From contig NZ_BMEU01000012.1 of the NCBI RefSeq assembly GCF_014637085.1, forward strand, positions 62,001-126,000: DNA of 64,000 nucleotides, read 5' to 3'. This stretch comes from Comamonas phosphati (GTDB lineage: Bacteria; Pseudomonadota; Gammaproteobacteria; Burkholderiales; Burkholderiaceae_C). The notes under the pieces are model-generated. The model ran no database searches, was not told the DNA's origin, and saw only the letters and a program-made list of their open reading frames with translations. Position 1 is the stretch's first letter. The number at the start of each line of letters is the position of its first letter. The position numbers and the translations under genes were made by a program. This document shows positions 55,938 to 64,000 of this stretch, piece after piece.

Positions 55938-56030
55938 ACCCCACGCCAGGGACGCCGAGCAAGAGCCGCCTCGCGGCGAAGGCGTCATCCCCCTCCGGGG
56001 GAAGCCGCACAGCGGCTCAGGGGGAGCGTT
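55938..56030 (+). repeat. Stop-proximal GC-rich repeat, copy D
   Basis: A family copy between pilJ and chpA, inside the pil operon. It contains GAGCAAGAGCCGCCTCG, GGCGAAGGCG, a C-run/G-run pair, and the hairpin AGCCGC-ACA-GCGGCT, again a compensated variant. It ends a few bases before the pilJ stop codon. Confidence 0.83.
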
Positions 56031-56032
56031 AT

Positions 56033-58282
56033 CTAGGCAATCTTGAATCGGGCCACCGACTGACGCAGCTCCTCGGCCATGTGCGAGAGCTCGCGCACCT
56101 GCTGGGCCGTGACCCGCGTGCCCTCACCGGTCTGCTCCGTCACCGCGAAAATGTGCTGGATGCTTTCGGCCACCACGTTGGCCAGGGCGGCCTCGCGCGA
56201 GGTCGAAGACGAAATCTGCTCGATCAGCTCGGCGAGGCGGCGGGACACGCTGTCGATTTCGGTCAGTGCCGTACCGGCCGAGTCGGACAGGCGCGCACCT
56301 TCGACCACACCCTGGGTGGAGCGCTCCATGGCGGCCACGGCGTCCTGGGTGTCGGTCTGGATCGCCTTCACCAGCGCCGCGATCTGGCGCGTGGCGTCTG
56401 CCGAGCGTTCGGCCAGGCGCTGCACTTCCTCGGCCACCACCGAGAAGCCGCGGCCGGCTTCACCGGCCGAGGCGGCCTGGATGGCGGCATTCAGGGCCAG
56501 CACGTTGGTCTGCTCGGTAATGTCCGAGATCAGCTCCGTGATTTCGCCGATCTCCTGCGAGGATTCGCCCAGGCGCTTGATGCGCTTGGAGGTGTCCTGG
56601 ATCTGGTCGCGGATCGAGTTCATGCCGCCGATGGCGTTCTGCACGGCCTTCAGGCCCGAGTCCGCAGCCTGCAGCGACTGGCGCGCCACCTGGGCGGATT
56701 CCTGGGCTTGCGTCGAAACCTCGTTGATGCGGCCAGCCATGTCCAGAACCGACTTGCCGGTTTCGCGGATCTCGCGCAGTTGCTCGTTGGAAGCGGCCAG
56801 CAGCTCGGTGGAGTTGGCGTCCACCTGGGCCGTGGTCTGGGCCACGCGCGTGGCCGTGTTCTGCACACTGCCCACCAGGACGCGCAGCTCCTCCACCGTG
56901 TAGTTCACCGAGTCGGCGATGGCGCCGGTGATGTCCTCGGTCACCGTGGCTTCCTGGGTCAGATCGCCCTCGGCCACCGACTGCAGCTCGTTCATCAGAC
57001 GCAGAATGGCCGCCTGGTTGGCATCGTTGATGCGCTTGGCCTCCTGCTCCTGCACGCGGGCGTCCTGCTGGTGGCGCTCGGCCAGCTGCTGGCGAGAACG
57101 GCTGTCGAGCAGCTGCACGCGGGAGATGCCGATGCCGCACAGCAGCGCCGTCAGAATGGCCAGGGCCAGGGCGCCCAGCTGCAGCGGGCCGGCGCCCGAG
57201 TTGCTCTGCAAAGCGTTCTGCAGCGCTTCCAGCTGGCGGCGCAGCGGTTCGCTGTCGGCGTTGATGGCGGTCTGCGCTTCGCGCGCCGACACCAGGCCCT
57301 GCAGATTCCCCAGAATGGCGCTGGCCCGGGTACGCGTGTCGTCGTATTGCTTGATCAGGGTTTCCAGCTGCTCGCGGACCTGCGCATCGCGCGTGGGCGC
57401 CAGGCGCAGCTCGGCGCTGCCGCCCAGCAGGCCTTCGGCGATTTCCTTGAACGAGTTCAAGTCCTTGCCCAGCAGGAACACGGCCTCGGGGCTCACGCCT
57501 TCCAGGGTCTGGAATTCGTTGGCCGACTTGCCGATACGCTGGGTCAGCATCACCAGCTGGCCGGCGGCGGCGATCTCGGCGGCGCCGGCGCCCTGCTGCA
57601 GCTTGAGCGAGGCAATGGTTTCCGCAATCTCCAGCAGGTCCGAAGACTGGCGGTTGACGGTGCGCAGGGCGTCGCCCACCTGGGTCAGCACCTTCTGCTG
57701 GCCCATGATGAGGGCGGCGCTTTTCTCGGCGCGCTCCATCAGCGGCATGATGGCCGCCACGTCGGACTGCAGCCCCGCGCCGCCCACGGCATTGACCCCC
57801 ATGTCGGCATTGCCCGAGGCCAGGGCGCGCACGTTGCGCGCCAGCACGCCGGAGCTGTCCTTCACGTCCTCGAAGGCGGCGGGCGTGCCCGTCATGGCCT
57901 GCGAAACCGACTTGGCCAGACGCTGCGACTGCATCAGCGCCTGGCCCGTGGCGGCCAGCTGCCGGTTGGAGTTGTTGGCCGTGCGCAGCATCCAGGCCGC
58001 TAGCACCACCAGCACCAGCACCGCAACGCCCAGCATGGTGAACAGCGTGCGCTGGTGCTTGGTGAGCGGGGCCTTGCCCAGCAGGGGCAGGCTCACCAGG
58101 TCCTCGACCGGCAGCGCATCGCCCTCATCGTCGAGGCGGCCCGCCAGCGGATCACCCTGCACGCTGTTGAGCGCATACACGTCCTGGGCGACGGTGTCGC
58201 CCAGCATGCTGTTGTCTGTTCCAGCTCCGGGTTCGGCGGGCCGGCGTTGGAACCACTGGGTGAATCGTTGGGCTAAAGACAT
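56033..58282 (-). CDS. pilJ: PilJ methyl-accepting chemotaxis protein for type IV pili
   Basis: A 749-residue chemoreceptor. A cytosolic N-terminal extension of about 75 residues precedes the first membrane helix (about 80-99); the periplasmic PilJ-type domain lies before the second helix (LGALALAILTALLCGIGI). HAMP and signalling domains follow, with the conserved hairpin tip ITEQTNVLALNAAIQAASAG and GRGFSVVAEEVQRLAERS. I chose ATG 58282; a GTG at 58312 would overlap pilI. It is downstream of pilI and upstream of chpA. Confidence 0.95.
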   Translation of the reverse strand: MSLAQRFTQWFQRRPAEPGAGTDNSMLGDTVAQDVYALNSVQGDPLAGRLDDEGDALPVEDLVSLPLLGKAPLTKHQRTLFTMLGVAVLVLVVLAAWMLRTANNSNRQLAATGQALMQSQRLAKSVSQAMTGTPAAFEDVKDSSGVLARNVRALASGNADMGVNAVGGAGLQSDVAAIMPLMERAEKSAALIMGQQKVLTQVGDALRTVNRQSSDLLEIAETIASLKLQQGAGAAEIAAAGQLVMLTQRIGKSANEFQTLEGVSPEAVFLLGKDLNSFKEIAEGLLGGSAELRLAPTRDAQVREQLETLIKQYDDTRTRASAILGNLQGLVSAREAQTAINADSEPLRRQLEALQNALQSNSGAGPLQLGALALAILTALLCGIGISRVQLLDSRSRQQLAERHQQDARVQEQEAKRINDANQAAILRLMNELQSVAEGDLTQEATVTEDITGAIADSVNYTVEELRVLVGSVQNTATRVAQTTAQVDANSTELLAASNEQLREIRETGKSVLDMAGRINEVSTQAQESAQVARQSLQAADSGLKAVQNAIGGMNSIRDQIQDTSKRIKRLGESSQEIGEITELISDITEQTNVLALNAAIQAASAGEAGRGFSVVAEEVQRLAERSADATRQIAALVKAIQTDTQDAVAAMERSTQGVVEGARLSDSAGTALTEIDSVSRRLAELIEQISSSTSREAALANVVAESIQHIFAVTEQTGEGTRVTAQQVRELSHMAEELRQSVARFKIA

Positions 58283-58304
58283 GGCGCTGTATATCCAGAA
58301 ACGC

Positions 58305-58832
58305 TCAAGCACGAATGCTCAAAAACTTGGTGGTTTGCGACAGGCGCTGCAACTGCAGCTCTTGCCAGCGGCGGCCTGCACTATCGATGTGGATGGGTCC
58401 GAAGAAGCTGGGCGAGTGCGGCGGCGCGGGCTCGGCCTGCACAAAGACATCGGCGGCCCGCAGGCCCAGCAGTCGGTCGACCAGCAGGGCGGCATTCACC
58501 TCCAGCGAAGGGTTGAATGCCAGCAGGCTGGCCTCGGCCAGCGCCTGCTCGCTGCGGCCGTCGCCATGGCCCAGCAACTGCGCCAGATCGGCCACTCCGG
58601 CCAGGGTGCCGCGCAGATTGGCAATGCCCAGAAACCAGGGTTGCGTATAGGGAACGGGCTGCACACCCGTCCAGGGAAAGATTTCCCCGGCCTGGTTCAG
58701 GGGCAGCAGATAGTCGTGCCCGCCCGACTGCACCGCAAGCCAGGCCGCCACGGCGACGCCTTCGCTGCGCGCTGCCAGCAGACGGCCGGCCAGGCGGGAC
58801 TGGAGATCTCGGAGGGCTTCGCGGTTCGCCAT
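58305..58832 (-). CDS. pilI: PilI CheW-like coupling protein
   Basis: A 175-residue CheW-domain adaptor linking PilJ to ChpA. It contains YLLPLNQAGEIFPWTGVQPV, PWFLGIANLRGTLAGVADL and LLVDRLLGLRAADVF, typical of CheW-like strands. It is 13 bases after pilH, on the same strand. Confidence 0.92.
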   Translation of the reverse strand: MANREALRDLQSRLAGRLLAARSEGVAVAAWLAVQSGGHDYLLPLNQAGEIFPWTGVQPVPYTQPWFLGIANLRGTLAGVADLAQLLGHGDGRSEQALAEASLLAFNPSLEVNAALLVDRLLGLRAADVFVQAEPAPPHSPSFFGPIHIDSAGRRWQELQLQRLSQTTKFLSIRA

Positions 58833-58845
58833 GGCAGCGACCGCC

Positions 58846-59214
58846 TCAGCTCAGTGCCGCGATCTTGGCCTGCAGCTCGGCTGCATCCACGGGCTTGGTG
58901 ATATAGGCCTTGGCACCCTGGCGCATGCCCCAGACCCGGTCGGTTTCCTGGTTCTTGCTGGTGCACATGATGATGGGCACGTCGGCGTACAGGGGATCGC
59001 GCGAGATGGCGCGCGTGAGCTGGAAGCCGTTCTGCCCGGGCATGACCACGTCCATCAGGATCAGGTCCGGCTTGTCTTGCGCCAGGCGCTGCATGGCCTC
59101 TTCGCCGTTTTCCGCCGTGGATACCTGCAGGCCCTGCTTCTGCAGCAGGTCCGTCAGATACATCAGTTCGGTCTTGGAGTCGTCCACGACCAGCACCTTT
59201 TGAATAGTCATCAT
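58846..59214 (-). CDS. pilH: PilH response regulator
   Basis: A 122-residue stand-alone receiver. The acidic pair VVDD, phospho-acceptor in LILMDVVMPGQNG, switch threonine/serine (IIMCTSK) and the conserved Lys (YITKPVD) are all present. Its tandem start ATGATG overlaps the pilG stop by 4 bases. Order and sequence match PilH of the Pil-Chp pathway. Confidence 0.94.
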   Translation of the reverse strand: MMTIQKVLVVDDSKTELMYLTDLLQKQGLQVSTAENGEEAMQRLAQDKPDLILMDVVMPGQNGFQLTRAISRDPLYADVPIIMCTSKNQETDRVWGMRQGAKAYITKPVDAAELQAKIAALS

Positions 59215-59609
59215 GCTGCTCCTACTGCCTGCCTGCCGAACTGCACCACGGCCTGCAGCAATTGGTCTTTGGTAAAGGGTTTGGTGAGGTAGTCCTGGCA
59301 GCCGACCATGCGGCCGCGCGCCTTGTCGAACACGCCATCCTTGGAGGAAAGCATGACCACCGGGGTATTGGAAAAGCGCGCATTGCGCTTGATGATGGCG
59401 CAGGTCTGATAGCCGTCGAGCTTGGGCATCAGAATGTCACAAAAAATGAGTTGCGGCTGGTAGTCGTTGACCTTGGACAAGGCATCGAAGCCATCGTCGG
59501 CAAGCAACACTTCGTAACCGCCTTGCTTGAGAAAAATCTCGGCGCTGCGGCGGATGGTGTTGCTGTCATCAACCACCAATACCCGCAAAGATGAACCGGA
59601 TGTCGTCAC
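59211..59609 (-). CDS. pilG: PilG response regulator
   Basis: A 132-residue stand-alone receiver with VVDDSNTIRRSAEIF, phospho-acceptor in LIFCDILMPKLDGYQ, VVMLSSK and YLTKPFTKDQLLQAV. PilG is the activating response regulator for twitching, acting on the pilus extension machinery. It follows rubredoxin by 76 bases and overlaps pilH by 4 bases. Confidence 0.94.
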   Translation of the reverse strand: MTTSGSSLRVLVVDDSNTIRRSAEIFLKQGGYEVLLADDGFDALSKVNDYQPQLIFCDILMPKLDGYQTCAIIKRNARFSNTPVVMLSSKDGVFDKARGRMVGCQDYLTKPFTKDQLLQAVVQFGRQAVGAA

Positions 59610-59685
59610 AGTGAAGTCCCTCCCAGGATTGCCATTGTCGGTGCGGGTTCATCCCGCACTCGGTTTTCAGAGCATGATGCCGCTC

Positions 59686-59859
59686 TTAGATCTCCACCAT
59701 CTCGAAATCTTCCTTGCGTGCCCCGCACTCGGGGCATGTCCAGTTCATCGGCACGTCCTCCCAGCGCGTACTCGGAGGAATGCCATGCTCGGGGCTGCCT
59801 TGCGCCTCGTCATAGATCCATCCGCAGGTCAAACACATCCAAGTTTTAGGGTCGGTCAC
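59686..59859 (-). CDS. Rubredoxin
   Basis: A 57-residue iron protein. Two CxxC knuckles, MCLTCGWIYDEAQG and TCPECGARKEDFEMVEI, and the aromatic core (TRWEDVPMNW) are unmistakable. It carries electrons for oxygenases or detoxifying reductases. The start is GTG 59859 with a weak ribosome site; the only later in-frame ATG would remove part of the first knuckle. It heads the minus-strand group running into pilG and is divergent from thiD. Confidence 0.93.
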   Translation of the reverse strand: MTDPKTWMCLTCGWIYDEAQGSPEHGIPPSTRWEDVPMNWTCPECGARKEDFEMVEI

Positions 59860-59953
59860 AGCTTATAGGGCCTTCACATAGAATGCAACGATTGTATCTA
59901 GTCATTACCCCGGCTCTCACCCTTGCATTCCCGGGTGCAAACTGGGGTACGCC

Positions 59954-60916
59954 ATGGCATTGAACCCACCCTCCCCCACCTCCAGCAGCCACGAAACTCC
60001 GGCCGACGAAGCGCCGCCGGTCTGCGTCCTGGTCTTCAACAGCAGCGATCCCTCGGGCGCGGGCGGCCTGTCGGCCGACATCGCCACCATCGCCTCGGTG
60101 GGCGGCCATCCGCTGCCGATCGTGGCCGGCGCCTACGCCCGCGACACGGCGCGCATCTACGAGCATTTTGCCCTGGACGACGAGGCCCTGACCGAACAGG
60201 CCCGCGCCGTGCTGGAGGATATTCCCGTGGCGGCCATCAAGGTCGGCTTCGTCGGCAGCCCGGCCTGCCTGGCGGCCATTGCCGAGATCTCCTCGGACTA
60301 TCCGGACATTCCCATCATCAGCTACATGCCGGACCTGTCATGGTGGGACGACGACAAGCAGGATATGTATCTGGATGCGTTCAAGGAGCTGGTCTTGCCG
60401 CAGACCTCGGTGTTGGTTGGAAACCACAACACCTTGTGGCGCTGGCTGCTGCCGGACTGGGAACACAGCCGCTCGCCCACGGCGCGCGACATCGCCATCG
60501 CGGCCGAAGCGCTGGAAGTGCCTTATGTCCTGGTCACCGGCATCCCGCTGCCCGACCAGTTCGTGGACAACGTGCTGACCACCGCCCAGACCGTTCTGGG
60601 CAACAGCAAATACGAGATGTTCGACGCCACGTTCACCGGCGCCGGCGATACGCTCACGGCCGCGCTGACGGCACTGATCGCCACCGGCAACGACCTGGGC
60701 ACGGCCACGCTGGAAGCGCTCGAATACCTGGACCACAGCCTGGACGCCGGCTTTCGGGCCGGCATGGGCCACTATGTGCCAGACCGCCTGTTCTGGGCCC
60801 AGCCCGAGGAAGACGACGAGCGACCCGCCGAGGGCGCCGCGGCCGGCCCCGACCATGAACCCGACACCAAGCCCATCGAAGGCTTTGTGATGCCCTCCCA
60901 TGAAACAAAACACTGA
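59954..60916 (+). CDS. thiD: Hydroxymethylpyrimidine/phosphomethylpyrimidine kinase
   Basis: A 320-residue ribokinase-fold enzyme of thiamine synthesis. Visible motifs are [16 protein letters not shown] at the substrate site, [12 protein letters not shown], and the anion-hole region [18 protein letters not shown] with the catalytic Asp. Compared with E. coli ThiD it has a 20-residue N-terminal extension and an acidic, Pro/Glu-rich C-terminal tail. Its last 17 bases overlap hemL, so the two are probably coupled. Confidence 0.9.
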   Translation: MALNPPSPTSSSHETPADEAPPVCVLVFNSSDPSGAGGLSADIATIASVGGHPLPIVAGAYARDTARIYEHFALDDEALTEQARAVLEDIPVAAIKVGFVGSPACLAAIAEISSDYPDIPIISYMPDLSWWDDDKQDMYLDAFKELVLPQTSVLVGNHNTLWRWLLPDWEHSRSPTARDIAIAAEALEVPYVLVTGIPLPDQFVDNVLTTAQTVLGNSKYEMFDATFTGAGDTLTAALTALIATGNDLGTATLEALEYLDHSLDAGFRAGMGHYVPDRLFWAQPEEDDERPAEGAAAGPDHEPDTKPIEGFVMPSHETKH

Positions 60917-62204
60917 TCTGAATATCGCCCTGTTCGAACGCGCCAGGAGCGTGATTCCCGGCGGCGTGAACTCCCCCGTGCGCGCCTTTGCCGCGGTCGG
61001 CGGCACGCCCCGCTTCGTGAAACGCGCGCAAGGCGCCTATTTCTGGGATCAGAACGAGCAGCAATTCACCGACTACATCGGTTCCTGGGGCCCGATGATC
61101 CTGGGCCACGGCCATCCCGAGGTGGTCGAGGCCGTGCAGGCCGCCGTGCGCGAAGGCTTTTCCTTCGGCGCGCCCACCGAACGCGAAGTGGTGCTGGCCG
61201 AGAAGATCCGCTCCCTCATGCCTTCCATGGACATGGTGCGCCTGGTCAGCTCCGGCACCGAAGCCGGCATGAGCGCGCTGCGCCTGGCGCGCGGCTTCAC
61301 GGGCCGCAACCGGATCATCAAGTTCAACGGCTGCTACCACGGCCATGCCGACGCGCTGCTAGTCAAGGCCGGCTCGGGCCTGGCCACCTTCGGCGCCTCC
61401 TCCTCGGCCGGCGTGCCCGCCGATGTGGCCAAGGACACCGTCGTGCTCGAGTACAACGACGTGGCCCAGCTCGAAGAGGCCTTTGCCAGGTTCGGCAGCG
61501 AGATCGCCTGCGTGATCATGGAGCCGATTGCCGGCAACATGAACTTCGTGCGCGCCACGGTGGACTTCACGCGCCGCATCCGCGAGCTGACGCGCGAGCA
61601 CGGCGCGCTCATGATCTACGACGAGGTGATGACGGGTTTCCGCGTGGCCCTGGGCGGGGCGCAAAGCCTGTACGCCAAGGAAATCGAAGGCTTTGCGCCC
61701 GACATCACGGTGATGGGCAAGGTCATCGGCGGCGGCATGCCCATGGCGGCCTTCGGCGCGCGCCGCTCCATCATGGAAAAGCTCTCGCCGCTGGGCCCGG
61801 TCTACCAGGCCGGCACGCTGTCGGGCAACCCCATCGCCACGGCCTGCGGCCTGAAGACGCTGGAGCTGATCAGCCGCCCCGGCTTCCACGCCGACCTGCA
61901 CCTGAAGACCGCCCATCTGATGCAAGGCCTCAAGTCCGAGGCCAATGCCGCGGGCGTGCCCTTCAGCGTGGACTGGCAGGGCGGCCTGTTCGGCTTTTAT
62001 TTCCTGCCCGAGCTGCCCCAAACCTATGTCGACGTCATGAAGACCGACGGCAAGGTGTTCAACAAGTTCTACCACGGCATGCTGGAACGCGGCCACTACT
62101 TCGCGCCCGCGCTGTACGAAGCCGGCTTTGTGAGCGCCGCCCATACCGACGCCGATATCGACCACACCATCGAAGCGGCCCGCGACGTCTTCAAGACGCT
62201 GTAG
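60900..62204 (+). CDS. hemL: Glutamate-1-semialdehyde 2,1-aminomutase
   Basis: A 434-residue PLP enzyme giving 5-aminolevulinate in the C5 heme pathway. The family start [14 protein letters not shown], the cofactor region [18 protein letters not shown] and the PLP lysine motif [16 protein letters not shown] are intact. The length is standard. The ATG is inside the thiD end. The last 14 bases overlap the convergent tag gene. Confidence 0.97.
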   Translation: MKQNTDLNIALFERARSVIPGGVNSPVRAFAAVGGTPRFVKRAQGAYFWDQNEQQFTDYIGSWGPMILGHGHPEVVEAVQAAVREGFSFGAPTEREVVLAEKIRSLMPSMDMVRLVSSGTEAGMSALRLARGFTGRNRIIKFNGCYHGHADALLVKAGSGLATFGASSSAGVPADVAKDTVVLEYNDVAQLEEAFARFGSEIACVIMEPIAGNMNFVRATVDFTRRIRELTREHGALMIYDEVMTGFRVALGGAQSLYAKEIEGFAPDITVMGKVIGGGMPMAAFGARRSIMEKLSPLGPVYQAGTLSGNPIATACGLKTLELISRPGFHADLHLKTAHLMQGLKSEANAAGVPFSVDWQGGLFGFYFLPELPQTYVDVMKTDGKVFNKFYHGMLERGHYFAPALYEAGFVSAAHTDADIDHTIEAARDVFKTL

Positions 62205-62802
62205 GCGGCCTGAACGCCACCCGCGCCGCCTCTACCTCGGCGCGCGTCACGCAGCCCGGCGCATGGTCGTTGACCATGCCCATGGCCTGCATGAAGGCGT
62301 AGACCGTGGCGGGGCCGACGAACTTCCAGCCGCGCTGCTTCAGCTCCTTGGACAGCGCCTGCGACTCGGCCGTCTGCGCGGGCACTGCGGCCCCCGTGGA
62401 CGGCGCTTGCGGCATGTAGCGCCAGAAGAAGGCGGCCAGCGACCCCTCCTGCGCCACCATCTCCTGGGCACGCCGGGCATTGTTGATCACGGCCTCGATC
62501 TTGCCGCGGTGGCGCACGATGCCGGCGTCCTGCACCAGGCGCTCGACATCGGCTTGGCCGAACCGTGCCACGCGGTCGACATCGAAGTTGGCGAACGCGG
62601 CGCGGAAGTTCTCGCGCTTGGCCAGGATGGTGTACCAGCTCAGGCCCGACTGGAAGCCTTCGAGGCTCAGCTTCTCGAACAGCCGCCGGTCTTCCGTGAC
62701 CGGGAAACCCCATTCATGGTCGTGGTACTGCATGTACAGCGGCGAGCCATGGCACCAGAAGCAGCGGTCTTGCCCGTCGGCGGAAGGAAGTGTGTGAGAC
62801 AT
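62191..62802 (-). CDS. tag: DNA-3-methyladenine glycosylase I
   Basis: A 203-residue base-excision repair enzyme. The zinc-site start ([19 protein letters not shown]), the catalytic helix [20 protein letters not shown] with the essential Glu, and the C-terminal [11 protein letters not shown] are all present. The start ATG 62802 is normal. It overlaps hemL tail-to-tail by 14 bases. Confidence 0.96.
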   Translation of the reverse strand: MSHTLPSADGQDRCFWCHGSPLYMQYHDHEWGFPVTEDRRLFEKLSLEGFQSGLSWYTILAKRENFRAAFANFDVDRVARFGQADVERLVQDAGIVRHRGKIEAVINNARRAQEMVAQEGSLAAFFWRYMPQAPSTGAAVPAQTAESQALSKELKQRGWKFVGPATVYAFMQAMGMVNDHAPGCVTRAEVEAARVAFRPPTAS

Positions 62803-62954
62803 GCGCTCACTGTACGCAAAAATGCCCTGCCGGCATTGCCGTGCAAGACATTCAATTTGATAGCTATCAGCGCCTGTCGTTTCTATTCTTCAGAGATAAA
62901 ATCATCTGAAAATACCTTCAACCAAACGCCAACCGCTTCGATTTTAGGAGCAAT
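62803..62954. other. AT-rich gap between tag and the APC transporter
   Basis: A 152-base interval, AT-rich in its second half. It holds a 12-base perfect palindrome, TGATAGCTATCA (62858-62869), which is part of the dispersed 18-base motif also seen at 45426-45443. It should contain the tag promoter and the end of the permease transcript. Confidence 0.5.
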
Positions 62955-64000
62955 TCAGTGTTTTTGCGCCAGCCGCGAATGGCGCATGCCGTAGGCCAGG
63001 TAGACGAGCACGCCTATGGCCATCCAGAGCAGAAAGCGCAACCAGGTCAGCGTGGTCAGGTTCAGCATCAGATAGGTGCACAGCAGGGCCGAGGCGACGG
63101 GCAGCCAGGGCACCAGCGGCACGCGGTAGCCGCGCGGCATGTCGGGGCGCTTCCGGCGCATCACCAGCACGGCAATGCTGACCAGCACAAAGGCCGATAG
63201 CGTGCCGATGTTGATCATCTCCTCCAGCAGCTCCACCCTGGTGAAGCCGGCCAGCGCGGCGATGATCACGCCCACCACCAGTTGCAGCCGCACGGGCGTC
63301 TTGCGTTCGGCCGAGGTCACGCTCCAGCTGCGCGGCAGCAGGCCGTCGCGGCACAGTGCCAGCAGGATGCGGGCCGAGCCCATGAGCAGCACCATGACCA
63401 CCGTGGTCAGGCCCAGCAGCACGCCCACGGCGATCACCTGGGCGGCCCAGGTGGCGCCCACGCTCAGGAAGGCCGTGGCCAGCGAGGGGTTCTCGGCCTT
63501 GGCCAGCTCGGCATAGGGCACCATGCCCGTGAGCGCCAGCGTGACCAGGATGTAGAGCAAGGTGACCAGCGCCAGCCCGCCGAAGATGCCGCGCGGCAGC
63601 GTCTTCTGCGGCTCCTTGACTTCCTCGGCCGAGGTGGCGACCACGTCGAAGCCGATGAAGGCGAAGAACACCAGCGAGGCGCCCGAAATCACGCCCAGCC
63701 AGCCGTACTGGCTGGGCACCGCGCCGAACAGCCAGGCCAGCATGGGCTGGCCCCAGACATCGCCCGTCACGCCATGGCCGATCGCAGGCGGCTGGGCCGG
63801 GGGCACGAAGGGCGTGAAGTTCTTCACATCCATATAGGTGAAGCCCACGACGATGACGAACAGCGTGATGGCGATCTTGATGAGCGTGAACACGTTGTTG
63901 ACGCGCGCCGAGGCCTTGGTGCCCAGCATCAGCAGCACGGTGAACACGGCCACGATGACGAAGGGGCCCCACTCCACGTCTACCGGCCCCAGGTGCAGCG
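62955..64000 (-). CDS. APC-family amino acid permease, N-terminus beyond window
   Basis: The C-terminal part (over 345 residues) of a basic-amino-acid/polyamine/organocation superfamily transporter. The frame is open to the window edge, so the 5' end lies outside. Eight or more helices are visible; the signature region is FFAFIGFDVVATSAEEVKEP with PQKTLPRGI, typical of the cationic amino acid (CAT/YfnA-like) branch. The C-terminus ends in a short basic tail. Confidence 0.9.
   Translation of the reverse strand, partial: LHLGPVDVEWGPFVIVAVFTVLLMLGTKASARVNNVFTLIKIAITLFVIVVGFTYMDVKNFTPFVPPAQPPAIGHGVTGDVWGQPMLAWLFGAVPSQYGWLGVISGASLVFFAFIGFDVVATSAEEVKEPQKTLPRGIFGGLALVTLLYILVTLALTGMVPYAELAKAENPSLATAFLSVGATWAAQVIAVGVLLGLTTVVMVLLMGSARILLALCRDGLLPRSWSVTSAERKTPVRLQLVVGVIIAALAGFTRVELLEEMINIGTLSAFVLVSIAVLVMRRKRPDMPRGYRVPLVPWLPVASALLCTYLMLNLTTLTWLRFLLWMAIGVLVYLAYGMRHSRLAQKH

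Overview
The window is GC-rich chromosomal DNA from a betaproteobacterium. Its gene content points to the family Comamonadaceae (Delftia, Comamonas, Acidovorax or a relative): two Bug-type tripartite-tricarboxylate receptors, an Omp32-like porin, a Burkholderiales-style cytochrome c oxidase cluster with DUF2909, DUF2970 and a 35-residue assembly protein, and a pilGHIJ-chpA chemotaxis operon. The genus is inference; no rRNA gene is present. I see no transposase, integrase, prophage or CRISPR array.

Layout. 1-457: unexplained, AT-rich at the left edge. 430-1506: rpoH with a perfect CIRCE element just upstream and an intrinsic terminator. 1572-2573: Bug receptor. 2604-11070: aa3/caa3 oxidase structural and assembly genes (ctaC, ctaD, small protein, ctaG, DUF2970, ctaE, surf1, SCO-like, ctaB, sco), all on the minus strand except DUF2909; ctaA (heme A synthase) is not in the cluster. 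11706-17810: methyltransferase, comF, trmL, maoC, lysE, CPA2 antiporter, DUF1841. 17953-27796: cytochrome c4, a MoxR/GNAT/VWA cluster, then tamA-tamB. 27853-27927: tRNA-Arg(CCU). 27970-37710: accessory catabolic region with an FAD monooxygenase and AraC regulator, a LysR/Bug/sulfatase/porin unit, and an FAD-linked oxidase and LysR pair. 37716-38744: diguanylate cyclase. 38830-48021: a long minus-strand run (reading from high to low coordinates) of yqgE, ruvX, pyrR, pyrB, pseudo-pyrC, plsC, arsC, degP-like protease, response regulator and sensor kinase. 48044-49558: photolyase. 49659-59859: rubredoxin, pilG, pilH, pilI, pilJ, chpA. 59954-64000: thiD, hemL, tag and the C-terminal part of an APC transporter cut by the window end.

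How genes work together. The oxidase cluster supplies three subunits plus copper delivery (Sco, CtaG), heme O synthesis (CtaB) and Surf1; cytochrome c4 may be an electron donor. TamA and TamB form an envelope assembly pair. PyrB with a metal-ligand-less PyrC homologue fits an ATCase holoenzyme with a structural pseudo-dihydroorotase. PilG/H/I/J/ChpA is a twitching-motility chemosensory pathway. The Bug/sulfatase/porin unit looks like uptake plus cleavage of an anionic ester.

The most interesting non-genic signals are: the CIRCE element before rpoH; a five-copy GC-rich repeat that follows stop codons and shows compensatory changes in its hairpin; a 14-bp perfect inverted repeat over the response-regulator start codon; two near-identical terminators bracketing an accessory block next to tRNA-Arg; and a lysine-rich, AT-rich insertion inside tamB.
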